From: Volutella citrinella
Taxonomy: Eukaryota > Ascomycota > Sordariomycetes > Hypocreales > Nectriaceae
Length of the DNA stretch: 64,000 nucleotides
Assembly (NCBI GenBank): GCA_034401135.1
Contig: JAWZSP010000004.1
Coordinates: 3,224,001 to 3,288,000 of the forward strand
Reading direction: 5' to 3'
Part shown: piece after piece, positions 11,559-21,809 of the stretch
How the letters are laid out: every line of letters begins with the position of its first letter
Numbering within the stretch: the first letter of the stretch is position 1
Position numbers and translations under genes: made by a program
Notes under the pieces: model-generated
Seen by the model: only the letters and a program-made list of their open reading frames with translations
Database searches by the model: none
What the model was told of the DNA's origin: nothing

Positions 11559-12886
11559 ATCACACACCGACGACACCCACCCGTCGAACCTGCACTCGTC
11601 GAGAATGAACCCGGAGGCGAGGCGAGGCGCAGTGTCCAACTGCCAAGGGGACAGAAGAGGACACGAGACACATTTATCGCACGAGCATTGGGTCCCACGA
11701 CCTCAACCACTACTTTGTCTATAGCATATAGGCTACTCTAAAAAGGATTAATATTTGCGCTCACGACTTTGGCCACCATTTGCATCTGCTGGCACGGCGT
11801 TGCGCTTCTGCAATCGTCGTCGGCGCCGTGTGCTGAGTCGCGTTTGCTTGAGGACTGGCGGGCCCCTTTGCGCCCTATCTATATAAAGCCTTGCTAGAAA
11901 TATCTAGGCACTAGCAAATCAAACACTGGGATATGATACGAGCGAAAAGAGAGGTTCATACCGACCACTGCGACTGTCAGTAGTAGTGCCGCTCATTGTG
12001 ATTGCTTCGTAGTACGATACAATTATATGGGAACAGACAAAGACTCGGCTGGCAGGATATATAGATTTCAATTGCGAATTGGCCATGCTCGCGTGACGAC
12101 TCTGTACTTGAGCGCATTCGGCAGGCGGTTGCGCGCTCGAGTGAGAAATACGCGACGGCCACGCGATGATGGACTAGTGGATGCGGGAGGAAGAAGCTGG
12201 CAATGGGGATCCACCAATTGGTGGGAATCACGGCCGTCGGGGGAGCAGAGGCCTTTCAAATCTTGGAGCAACGCAAGTGTCGCAACGCCAGCGGCCTTGT
12301 CAACTGTCAAATAGGGGCTCACTGAGACTCCACCCATGTCCTGACCTGATGCCCCGCTTTTTAGACACTCACATAATGGGATTCTGGAAAAGAGTCCCTT
12401 ACGTCTTGGCGGTAAATTAATTCAGAATAGATTCAGGGTCGATTCCCTTGGAACCCTACTCCTAGCCTCAACCTAACCCGAACTACTAACCCTAACTAAC
12501 CGGAGCTACTGACATGAACCTCTTGTATTTCACCGGCAAATAGCTTGCGACCCCAGCTCCTAGGTCCCGTCGTTCCTTATCGGCCGACGGCGGATTGGGC
12601 CGACTGGCATCCTGGGGCTGGTGCGGAGGGACCCACACCGGCGCCGAGACTGCGGGGGACGAGTGTACGTAGTACAGTTACATGCAGCAGTGGCTCATGA
12701 AACCCAGAACTGGCTGTTCTTGTGATTATTTAAATCTGCGGTTTTTATTCGTAACCTGGTTCTCTGTCTCTCTTGCATCGACCCTTTGGGAGTTCGTTTC
12801 ACATTTGTCAAACCCAGGGGTTACATAGACTCCTTGCTTGCCATCGTACATTACTAGCATCCCGATTATCAGTTACAACTCCGGCA
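11559..12886. other. Spacer with telomere-like motif cluster
   Basis: Contains the SSS1 3' UTR and the amidase upstream region. No credible gene. A cluster of CCTAAC/CCCTAA-like units lies at 12470-12500. Confidence 0.5.
12470..12500. repeat. Degenerate telomere-like repeat cluster (CCTAA units)
   Basis: Three to four imperfect units (cctaacccg, ctaaccctaac, taacc) resemble the fungal telomere repeat CCCTAA. The array is too short and degenerate to be a telomere. It may be an old interstitial trace or chance. Confidence 0.35.
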
Positions 12887-14675
12887 ATGAATCTCATGGA
12901 CTATCTGCAGCATCGGCGTGATTGGTAAATGCCTCCCTCTCCTAGATATTCAGAAGCTAATTGAGCTGAATCCAGCCGCTTCAAGCAAGACCAGCGGGCT
13001 GCTCGAGTAAAGGCCCTGGAGTCCTGCCATACTCCCTTCAGTGTCCTAGACAGAGAGATCATCAATAGTTCTATTGAAGATCTCGTTCAAGATGTACACA
13101 AGGACCCCTCCAGAGCCGCCGACTACCTCCAAACGTACGGCAAAGTTGCCGTCAAGGCACATGAGAAGACCAACTGCGCCACCGAGTTCATGGTGTCTGA
13201 CGCAGAGAAATGGATCGCAGATGGCTCAATCAACCTAAGCGGGCCTCTCGCTGGTATTCCTGTCAGCCTTAAGGACTCCGTAGACGTTGCTGGGTACGAC
13301 AGCTGTGTCGGCATGAGCAAGCTGGTTGGAAACGCCGGCTCCACGGACGGCGCAATGACGAGACTGCTCAAGGACGCCGGCGCGGTCCCCTATGTCAAGA
13401 CCAACATCCCAATCACCCTGCTCAGCTTCGAGTCTACAAACGACGTATGGGGCCGGAGCACCAACCCCTACAACAAGGACTACGTGCCCGGGGGCTCTAC
13501 CGGTGGCGAAGGAGCACTTCTAGCCCTGGGTGGCCGCATCGGCATTGGAAGTGATGTCGCCGGCAGTGTACGGTGCCCCGCCCACTTCTCTGGGATCTAC
13601 TCTCTGAAGTGTTCCACGGGACGGTGGATGAAGACGGGCGTGCACACCAGCATGCCCGGACAGGACGGCATACCATCCGTGTTTAGCCCCATGGCGCGCA
13701 CTCTCAACGATCTCACCTACTTCACCAGGGCCTTTATCCAGATGAAGCCTTGGGTCTACGACTACTCTTGCCACCGCATGCCCTGGAGCAGCGAGATTGA
13801 ACGAGAATACTCAGAAAAGAAGAAGATTCGTTTCGGCATCTTGCGCACCGACGGCGTGGTGGACCCGAGTCCCGCGTGCAAGAGGGCCTTGGAGGTGACT
13901 GAAGCCGCGCTGCGCAAGGCGGGCCATGAAATCGTGGAGATTGACCCCCCTTCCCCTTACGAGGCCTTGCGGCTCGCCTCTATTCTTCTTTGCAGCGATG
14001 GCCTCGAGACGGCACTCTCTTTCCACCGATCTGGGGAGTGGAACGACCGCGGCGTCGCCCGAATGAGGTGGTACATGAAGCTTCCCCGTCCCATCCAGTA
14101 CGTCTATCACCTCTGGGTCAAGTACATCCGACGGGACGCCATCTGGGCCGGCCTCCTCGAGCATTGGCGAGAACAGAGCGGATCGGAGATTTGGAGGCTG
14201 GTTGCCCAGCGCGAGGCTTACAAGAAGAGGTTCTTCGACTGGTGGACCGGCGCCGACATTGATTGTCTGATCGCACCGCCCAACGCGACCCCAGCCGTTC
14301 CTCATGACGGGATGCATGATGCTGTCAGTAGCTGCGGCTATACTTTTCTGTTCAATTTGGTAAGTGGAATTGTTCTAATGCCCAGGGCTCATGCGCGAAG
14401 CTGACTGCAAGAAGCTCGACTACACCGCGGGCGTTATTCCTGTGACGCACGTAGACAAGTCCAGAGACCAGCTGCCAAGGGATTTCAAACTGAGCAAGCT
14501 CAATGGGGTTGCCCAAGGTGCCTACAAGTTGTACGAGGCAAACGCCATGCACGGATTACCGGTCGGAGTCCAGGTTGTTGGTAGGCGCTTGGAGGAGGAG
14601 AAGGTGCTAGCCATCATGAAGCGAGTTGAGGATGCGCTTGGCGAGGATAGGTTCCCCCTTCTCGAGATTGACTAG
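12887..14675 (+). CDS. Amidase signature family hydrolase
   Basis: Three exons: 12887-12924, 12976-14359 and 14415-14675, giving 560 residues. The Ser-Ser-Lys triad of the amidase signature family is visible: Lys112 in IPVSLKDS, the cis-Ser at about 187 in PGGSTGGE, and the nucleophile Ser at about 210 in DVAGSVR. The Gly-rich loop is GGSTGGEGALLALGG. The C-terminal exon carries AMHGLPVGVQVVGRRLEEE, the usual end of the domain. Length fits fungal acetamidase or general amidase proteins. It is likely cytosolic, as no signal peptide or targeting sequence is seen. The substrate cannot be read from sequence. The first exon is short, and its junction (codon TG|C) is the least certain part of the model. 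The downstream methyltransferase gene is on the same strand 465 bp away, but nothing shows a shared pathway. Confidence 0.9.
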
Positions 14676-15139
14676 ACAGGCTCGACCTGGGATCTAAGAA
14701 GTAAATGCATGGGCAGGAGGGGAGCTACAGACATAGTAGTATACTCCCTGCCCTGTGGACCCATAGCAATGTTGACCTCCAACGCCCAATCAATGAAGCT
14801 GCAAAACACCAGACGTCGACCCTTGGTCTAGGATTGTGAGCCTGCCCAACCCCCCGAGGCCACATTGCCGATGTTTTCGAATCCCGACAAATCAAATTGA
14901 AGCAAATGATCATCGTCCTGGGTCGTTCGCCCTCTAAGCCGGCAACAGCCATGGCAGTGCTCCGATCTCGGCCCCTCTGTGGCCTTTACCTTCATCATCA
15001 TGCTGACAGTAGACTTCAGCGGATAAGTATAAAACCAGCAGCGCCTGCCAGCTTAAAAGTCAAGAAAATCATCAGTAAGCTCAATAGCACACGCTTGTAC
15101 TTGAAGAAGCATCAAACCCTATTTTTTGTCGAATTTAAA
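14676..15139. other. Spacer, promoter of methyltransferase gene
   Basis: Amidase 3' end and the promoter of the next gene. A TATA-like element is at 15028-15034. No gene seen. Confidence 0.5.
15028..15034 (+). promoter_or_regulatory. TATA-like box
   Basis: TATAAAA lies 106 bp upstream of the ATG at 15140, a plausible distance for a fungal core promoter. The transcription start is unknown, so this is a position-based guess. Confidence 0.35.
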
Positions 15140-16182
15140 ATGGCCGAGGCAAAGGATTGGTGGTCCTCCAACGTGAGCCACCCCGCCCGCCCCTCAGCAA
15201 CGACTACCTACCTCATTGATGTCTGACATACCTGTACTCTAGGCGTACCAAACCGCGGCATCTTTCGTCCCCAAACTCGCAGGGAAAGTTGTTCAGTGGT
15301 TGGATCCCCAGCAGGATGACGTGATTCTCGACGTTGGCTGTGGTGGTGAGTTTCCCAAGTGCAGGCTAAGCACGAAACCAAGTATGAAACTAACAAACCA
15401 ATTAGATGGCATTTTGAACGCCGAGTTTGCCAAGATCCTCGCTCGAGGAAGCGGATCGGTTCATGGCATCGACAGCTCGGCAAAGATGATTGAGTCGGCC
15501 AAGGAGCTCTGCAAGGACCTCCCCCGAGCAAGCTTTGAGAGTAAGTGGCAGAGTTGAATCATCATCACTACGTCCTTTTGCGCCCTTGAGATCCAGCAGT
15601 GACTAACAAGCACGTGTAGCACTCGATGCGACTCAGCTTGTCTCGCGACCAGACCTCCAGCGTGGCACATACAACAAGGTCTTCTCCAATGCCGCCATGC
15701 ACTGGATCCTCCGCCCAGCCGACACCCGCGCCGCCTTCTTCCAGGGCGTTTTCGCCGCCCTAGCGCCCGGTGGCACCTTTGCCTTTGAGATGGGTGGCTT
15801 GGGCAACGTCCCCGAGATGCGCGCCGCCGTCTTCATGGCAGTCTCACGCCGTGTTGGGCTTCCCGCTGCCCTGGCGGCCGACCCATGGTTCTTCCCCGAC
15901 GAAGAGTGGGTGACCAAGATGCTCGAGGACGCTGGTTTCGTTGTCGAGAAGGCCGAGCGGGAATGGAGGCCGACCAAGGCCGATAAGGGCGGCGTGGAGG
16001 GCTGGGTGAGGCTCTTTGCGAGCCAGGTACTTGATGCCGTCAAGGACGAGAAGGAGAGGGAGGAGGTGATCAAGGAGTGTGCTGAAATTTTGAGGGAGGT
16101 GTGTAGGAACCCGAGCGGCGGGGAAATGATCTCATACGTGAGATTGAGAGGACTGGCCAGGAAGCCGGAGGCGAATGCCTAA
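15140..16182 (+). CDS. Trans-aconitate methyltransferase-like SAM-dependent methyltransferase
   Basis: Four exons: 15140-15172, 15243-15345, 15406-15540 and 15620-16182, giving 277 residues. It begins MAEAKDWWSSNAYQTAASFVP. SAM motif I is VILDVGCGDGILN, split by intron 2 after the second Gly codon. GSVHGIDSSAKMIE follows as motif II. FSNAAMHWILRP and LAPGGTFAFEMGG match the later motifs of the Tam/TMT1 group. Family members methylate trans-aconitate or related carboxylates in the cytosol; close fungal relatives are often of unknown substrate, so the enzyme name is by similarity only. All introns start GTGAGT, GTGAGC or GTAAGT and keep frame. It follows the amidase in the same direction. Confidence 0.88.
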
Positions 16183-16760
16183 TTACCCATATTCAACCTG
16201 CGAAATACATTTTGAAGTCAGACAGGCAATCCAAATACAGAAACCTCGGAAGCACAAGGGCAACTACATCTCCTTGGTGGTACACGCCGACCGTTTTGGA
16301 AACATGGAGTAATGGTCCTCACCAACCCACAAGCGGCACCTTTGGGTATACCATATGAGTGAGTGACCCTCGCCAGGCATCCAGGCTATAATTAGACGGG
16401 AATTTCCAAGGACCTTGCAGACACCAGGTTACTTGCTGCACGTAGAATCTGAAGGCGATAGTTGGATTAGTCATCTGGATGTTGTTGGAAATTTCTAGGC
16501 CGATTGCCAATCGAAGGCGTGAGCGCGCGGTTTTGTTCAACCACGGCCGATTCAAGGCAAACACGACCCAAGGCACCCAGCAGTTGACGCGGCCGTCGTG
16601 ACTGTTTACGGCTCCGTGGTGAAGTGGCTGGGTGCACTTCGCCGTGGTCTCGGGCTCTCCCTGTAGCATGTCCTCTCGAGCGCACCCTGTCAACCTCTTA
16701 CCCTGAACTCAACCCCAGTCAGATATCGAGGAATCAGAGAAGACCGTAGCAAAGTCCAAC
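16183..16760. other. Spacer, nothing recognised
   Basis: Lies between two plus-strand genes and should hold the methyltransferase 3' UTR and the WSS1 promoter. No gene seen. Confidence 0.5.
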
Positions 16761-18071
16761 ATGCCAGAACACGATGCACTGGTGCTTTCATATGTCCATC
16801 TCGACAGTCTCCCGCGGGCCAGCGAGGCTCTGCACATGCTGAAAAAGGTAGCATCCTTGGTCAAACCGATCATGCGGGCACGAAATTGGAAAGTCAGGGA
16901 ACTGGCCGAATTCTTCCCAGATCAAGCCAACCTCTTGGGTATGTTTGGTTGTCAAGTTGGTAGTTACCGGTACTGACAGCAGATACTAGGCCTAAATGTG
17001 GATCGTGGCAGGAAGATATGCCTCCGCTTGCGACATGCTGGCGATCGAAATCAGTTTCTCCCCATGGAAAGCATCGTCGACACGATGCTTCACGAGCTGG
17101 CACATATTGTGCATGGACCCCATGACTCCAAGTTTCACGCCCTGTGGGACCAGTTGCGTGATGAGCACCAGGGACTGCTCCTGAAAGGCTACACGGGCGA
17201 AGGATTTCTCTCCGAGGGGCAGCGACTTGGAGGATCTCGCATGCCGCCCCGTGAAGCGCGTCGCCTTGCACGAGAAGCCGCAGAGAGGCGCCGAGCCCGC
17301 CCAACCGGGACAAGCGGCGGCCGGCGCCTGGGAGGGGCGGCGCCGCGACCGACTGAGGATATTCGGCAGGTCATCGCCGACGCGGTTGACAGCCGCAATA
17401 AAACGCTGAAGGGTTGCGGCACGGACAACCTCAGCGAGACACAGATTAGGAGCCTCGCCGACACAGCCACCCGGAATGGGTTCCGAACACAGGCCGAAGA
17501 AGACAAGGCAAACGAGGCGGCCATTGCACAGGCGCTCTGGGAGCTTGTGCAGGAAGACGAAATGGCAAAGTACGGCAGCTCGTACATTCCTCCTTCAGCG
17601 GAAAACCCGACCGGAAACGGGGGGGGCTCCGTGATGGCAGGGTCTGGGAATCGAATATTTGAGACATCGCCGCCAAGCAACTCAATATCGGCTGCCCGTG
17701 GCCGCGCCACTGATGGGCAAATTCATGTAACTCCAAGCCACCAACAGCAGAGCTGGGCCTGTGCCGTGTGCACATTAGTAAACCGCCCCAGCTTTCTCTC
17801 CTGCGATGCATGTGGTGCAGGACGTCCTGCGACTGCAACAGTGGCTTCCGTCAAGGAACAGCGCAGGCCACGCTCTCCACAACGTCCAGAGCAACCGACA
17901 ATCATCGATCTCACCGACAGTCCGCCCAGACGGACTCCGCAGGCAATAAAACCAACTTCGAAACCAGCAGTGCCACCCCAGCTTTGGCAATGCAGTTTCT
18001 GTGGAACGGAAATGGACCGGCAGTGGTGGACATGCTCAACCTGTGGTAAAATGAAGGACAATTCACGATAG
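16761..18071 (+). CDS. WSS1: WSS1-type WLM-domain metalloprotease (DNA-protein crosslink repair)
   Basis: Two exons: 16761-16938 and 16990-18071, giving 419 residues. The WLM domain occupies about residues 1-145, with the zinc protease motif HELAHIVHGPH at 94-104: three His ligands, and Glu95 as catalytic base. GFLSEGQRLGG (about 131-141) looks like the Cdc48-binding SHP box. A basic linker follows. Two RanBP2-type zinc fingers are at about 315-339 (WACAVCTL...SCDACG) and 392-413 (WQCSFCGT...TCSTCG), with a SUMO-interaction motif IIDLTD (about 364-369) between them. Wss1/SPRTN-class proteases cut proteins crosslinked to DNA in the nucleus, guided by SUMO and Cdc48. Every module of that model is present here. 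Intron 1 starts GTATGT. Confidence 0.95.
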
Positions 18072-21000
18072 GTCATCTGGTTTGGATTTGTGATTTAGTG
18101 TATGAGTACGCCTGATGAATAATGACCGCCATGACTCCGTTTGCCCTGCGTGCCATATCTACTTGTCTCCTGATGCTTCCGTTCTGCTCAAGTGGGTGGC
18201 TTGACCAATGACGCCGTTGCGGATGCGGTCTGGGTCTGGGCACTCGTCATACGTGGAAGAGGCTGGCTACAACTGGCGACGGGTGATGGTATCGTGGAGT
18301 CGCGGACCTGAGATTGATTTCGAGGAGAGATGACGTCGTGAGCTTGCCGATTTCAGGAAAGGTGTCGATCAGGAACGGAGGGATCTGCCAGTTGGCCACG
18401 AGCTTGGCCGGTAGCCTGGCCGCCATTGGCCCACGGGCCCACGGCCAGGGGCGAAATCGCCGAAGGTTTTCAGCGAGATGAGGTGGCTCGCGGACCCGCC
18501 CAAGTGGTTCGCGCTCGTCGCGGCAGTCGAGAAAGCTTGGCTAGCAAGCCGGGCAGGCAAGAACAGGCATTTGTACCGTGGTATACAAAACTAAAGAACA
18601 GTAAGAGCGATTAGCACTGTAGAATACTTGCCCATCAGGAATAGGCGTCCTCCCATTGACGATCGCCCCACATTGATTTCCATCCGTATGCCCAAATGCC
18701 GGAGGGCTCTTTGGTGAGTGCAACCCTCTGGGCAAATCAAGGGCCCCGGAACCACCAGGGAGCCGGGGCAGATGAACAGGGAGGATTGCAGCACGCTGCA
18801 GAAAGGGTCTCGGCCATTTTGGGGCGGGCGTCGGTTGGGTTTTGACGGGAGACCACTGGGGTCTAGACGTCAATGGACTCGGCCCAAAGTCAGCCAGAAC
18901 AGCCATGCCCTGACGCGGCATGTCAGACCGGAGCATGGCTTGCTCCTGATGACTGCTGAACGACGCCTGAATCAGATGTTGGCGCCAGTCGTGGGGCTTG
19001 CATTGGCGCCCAGAGCTCCCCATCACACATGGCTAAGCTAAGGTACCACCAACCTTCCTCAGACCTGCTTGGGGCTGTTGGTACGTTACCTGGGAATCGG
19101 AGATGGGAGGGCTCAAGGAGAATTTGGTGACTTTGTGCCTGTTGAAAGTCGCCTTGTCTCACTAGGAAACTTCCAGACCTTCCCGATGTGACCTCAAAGG
19201 CGGACAGTACCGGTATTGTATTGTATCGTGTCTCTCCCCCCACCCTTGCCACTTTCTCGCCCAAGAACTGCAAGACCAGCGGGAATGGATCCATTCAAGG
19301 TCCGAGGTTGAATGGTGCATCTTGGGGAGGTGTGTGTGTGTGGGAGTGTGCACCATGCTTTACAGCACAGTACACCCAGCGGGAGCATTGCTTCTGGCGA
19401 CTGGATGGGTATTCTGCCCATCACTCACCACCCTTGTGCCTCGAATGGCTGTGGCTCTCATTCGCTATCGCAAGCTCCCTCCTGTGTCGTGCATTTCCCA
19501 AGAGTGGGGAACGCGGCAGCAAGGAAGATGCTGGTGAGCCGTAGTTCGCGATGCTTCCCAATCCTCGGCCGGGCATCCACCCAGTCGGCCCCCCTGGAGT
19601 GCGTGTTTCTTTGCCCAACCCAGCAGGTTATCGTCCCATGGTAGAGGCAAACACAAAGAAGCGAGGTAGGTAGGCAGCTAGATGGATGAGACGGACGGCT
19701 CGGTTATGATGATGACCAGGGTCATGATGATTGCTGGGGCGTTGGAGGCAACCCCAACCGTAGTGGGGGGAGCGATCAAAGCTTGAGCAGGTGTCCAAGG
19801 CAAGGAAACACTTTTTTGCCACTGAGCAGGTAAAAACGGACTAGCGACGCAACGCCACGACCGGAGCACCAACATGCTTCAGCTGCTGCTGGTGGACTGC
19901 ATGGGATCGCTTGAATGGGTAGCCCGGGGAGGTCTAGCAGCGCCATGACGGGTCAGCGTTGAGCGGCCTCATGTGGTCGCATCTCACAGTAAACTCCTGC
20001 CCCATTATTGGCAGTGGCGCATGCGCATCGACGCGGGCGTTGCTGCCACTCCACAGCGATCACCCAACACCAACTGAGAAGGCGCGGCGCATGTGTGCGC
20101 GCAAGAGGCAGGAGGCACGAAGCACGAAGCAGGAGACACAAGGGTCTCTGTCCTCAGCAGGACAATGCGCGCTTGTATCAGTTGTCTCTGATGGACAGAA
20201 AAAAATACGAGGGGATGATGGAATCCAATCTCGAGCCAACCGCTCCTTCAACGACTGGGGCTTCCTCACGTCCACACTAGGAGGTTGCGAGTAAACAAGC
20301 ACGTACCCAGTACCTGGGTTCGGTATCGGGTGGTAGCATTGCAGACGGGGTCCTACCCGACCGGGGGCTCCAACAACGACAAAGGCAAATCGTGCTGTCC
20401 GGGGCAGGCAAAAAGAATCGGTGTCCGGGGCATGCAATAACAATCGCATGTCCGATGGGAGCGTTACGTGCTCACCGCATCGCATCGAGCGAGGAGGAGG
20501 CTCACAAGTCACAGATGTAGCGGACTGGCAAAAGAGTCGGTGGAGGCAATCTTGCATAGAGAGAGCCGTGCTGCCATGCGTTGCTGAGGCGCAAGTCGCA
20601 GCACATTCGACTCACCGGGTGCTGTCAGATGTGATACTGGTCTGGAGGAAGTGGTTGTGCCATTAATTACCAAGTACGACTAGTCATGACCTGCAATTCC
20701 TGATGGTTATTCATCGTCATGCTCGTCTCATCCGGCGATATCGAAGGACGAACGGACTCCAGTCCAGACGGACGGGAGAAATGTTAGTGTCCTGCGCTTT
20801 TTGAGAGTGACCACAGGGGGTTAGCCCAAGGTTTCATCCACCGATCGACAAACACACACACCACCCACGCCCATGTTAGCTCCTGGCTCCATCAGCACAC
20901 CCCCGTCAGGCCCCCGGCCCCGTATGGCCCGCGGCAGGGCGTTTCCCCCCGCTCTCGGGGCCCGATGGGGCTCCATGGGTGCTTGCGGTCGATGTCTCAC

Positions 21001-21809
21001 GGTCTCACAGCGCCTCGCCTCCAAGCCGGCCCAATTCAGGGTCTCCCCCCCCCGCCCGAGCTGTCCAGGGCTGCAAGGACTCGGCTAGCACCAATGGGCC
21101 CCCCTCCCCTCCCCCGTCACCCACACTTGTGCGCCGCCAAGGCGTGCCCATTACCCAGTCCCAGTATAGGTAGTCTCAGTCTGACTGCGTAAGTGCAGGA
21201 GCGGAACGGACCACGGGCCTGCTTCCAACTGCCTTGAAGTAGCAGCCCTCGCCTTAACCACCACTATTGATGACTAGACAGTGCCTTCGCTCTCCTCCTC
21301 CGCCCCTCCACATACGCTTCTCTTCTTGCCGCCTGCCATTGACTCCTCAGTATTGCGGTTACCGCCCTGGGACGTTGACTGGGAGGCTTCCTCTCTGCTT
21401 CTCTCCGCCAGCCGATTCAAGCTGCCAACCACACTGCAGGAGACCTCGAACTGTATTTCCGACGCCGCCGCATCCGGCCCCAAGGCCCGGACACCACTTC
21501 CACTGCCTCACAATCTGGGAACTTGCATTGTCGTGTCGTCCTGCGGCATGTTTATTCCTGCTTTGTGCTGTGCCCTCCCGCCATAGACACTCACCGGCCT
21601 GTGCATAGCAATCCTCGCCGGCCCTTGCGACAGGGTGTGGACGCCGCAACTGATCTCCAACACTCCAACGACACTTGCCTTGCCTCGAATCCGCGAAATC
21701 AGTGCTACCGGAGGCAGCGGTACCACTTTGCAGCATCCCGTTCTCTCCTTCTCCATCGCCGGACTCTGGCACTCTCGGCCTCCATGCGTCGTGACCGGGA
21801 TAACGCGAC
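18072..21809. other. 3.7-kb spacer, no supported gene; leader of the histidine kinase
   Basis: No open frame here has a recognisable domain or splice pattern. There is a short TG run at 19331-19342 and C-rich tracts around 20900-21060 (one of about eight C). From about 21270 the plus strand is pyrimidine-rich up to the kinase ATG, which fits a promoter and long 5' UTR. A long non-coding RNA cannot be excluded. Confidence 0.5.

Noticed and set aside
12470..12500. Considered as a true telomere end
   Set aside because: Only a few degenerate units, with genes continuing on both sides.
12887..18071. Amidase, methyltransferase and neighbours as a biosynthetic cluster
   Set aside because: No synthase, oxidase set, transporter or cluster-specific regulator lies nearby, and WSS1 and SSS1 flank the pair.
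20060..20557. 165-aa minus-strand frame in the long spacer
   Set aside because: No domain, no splice context and no start context. Length is within chance for GC-rich sequence.
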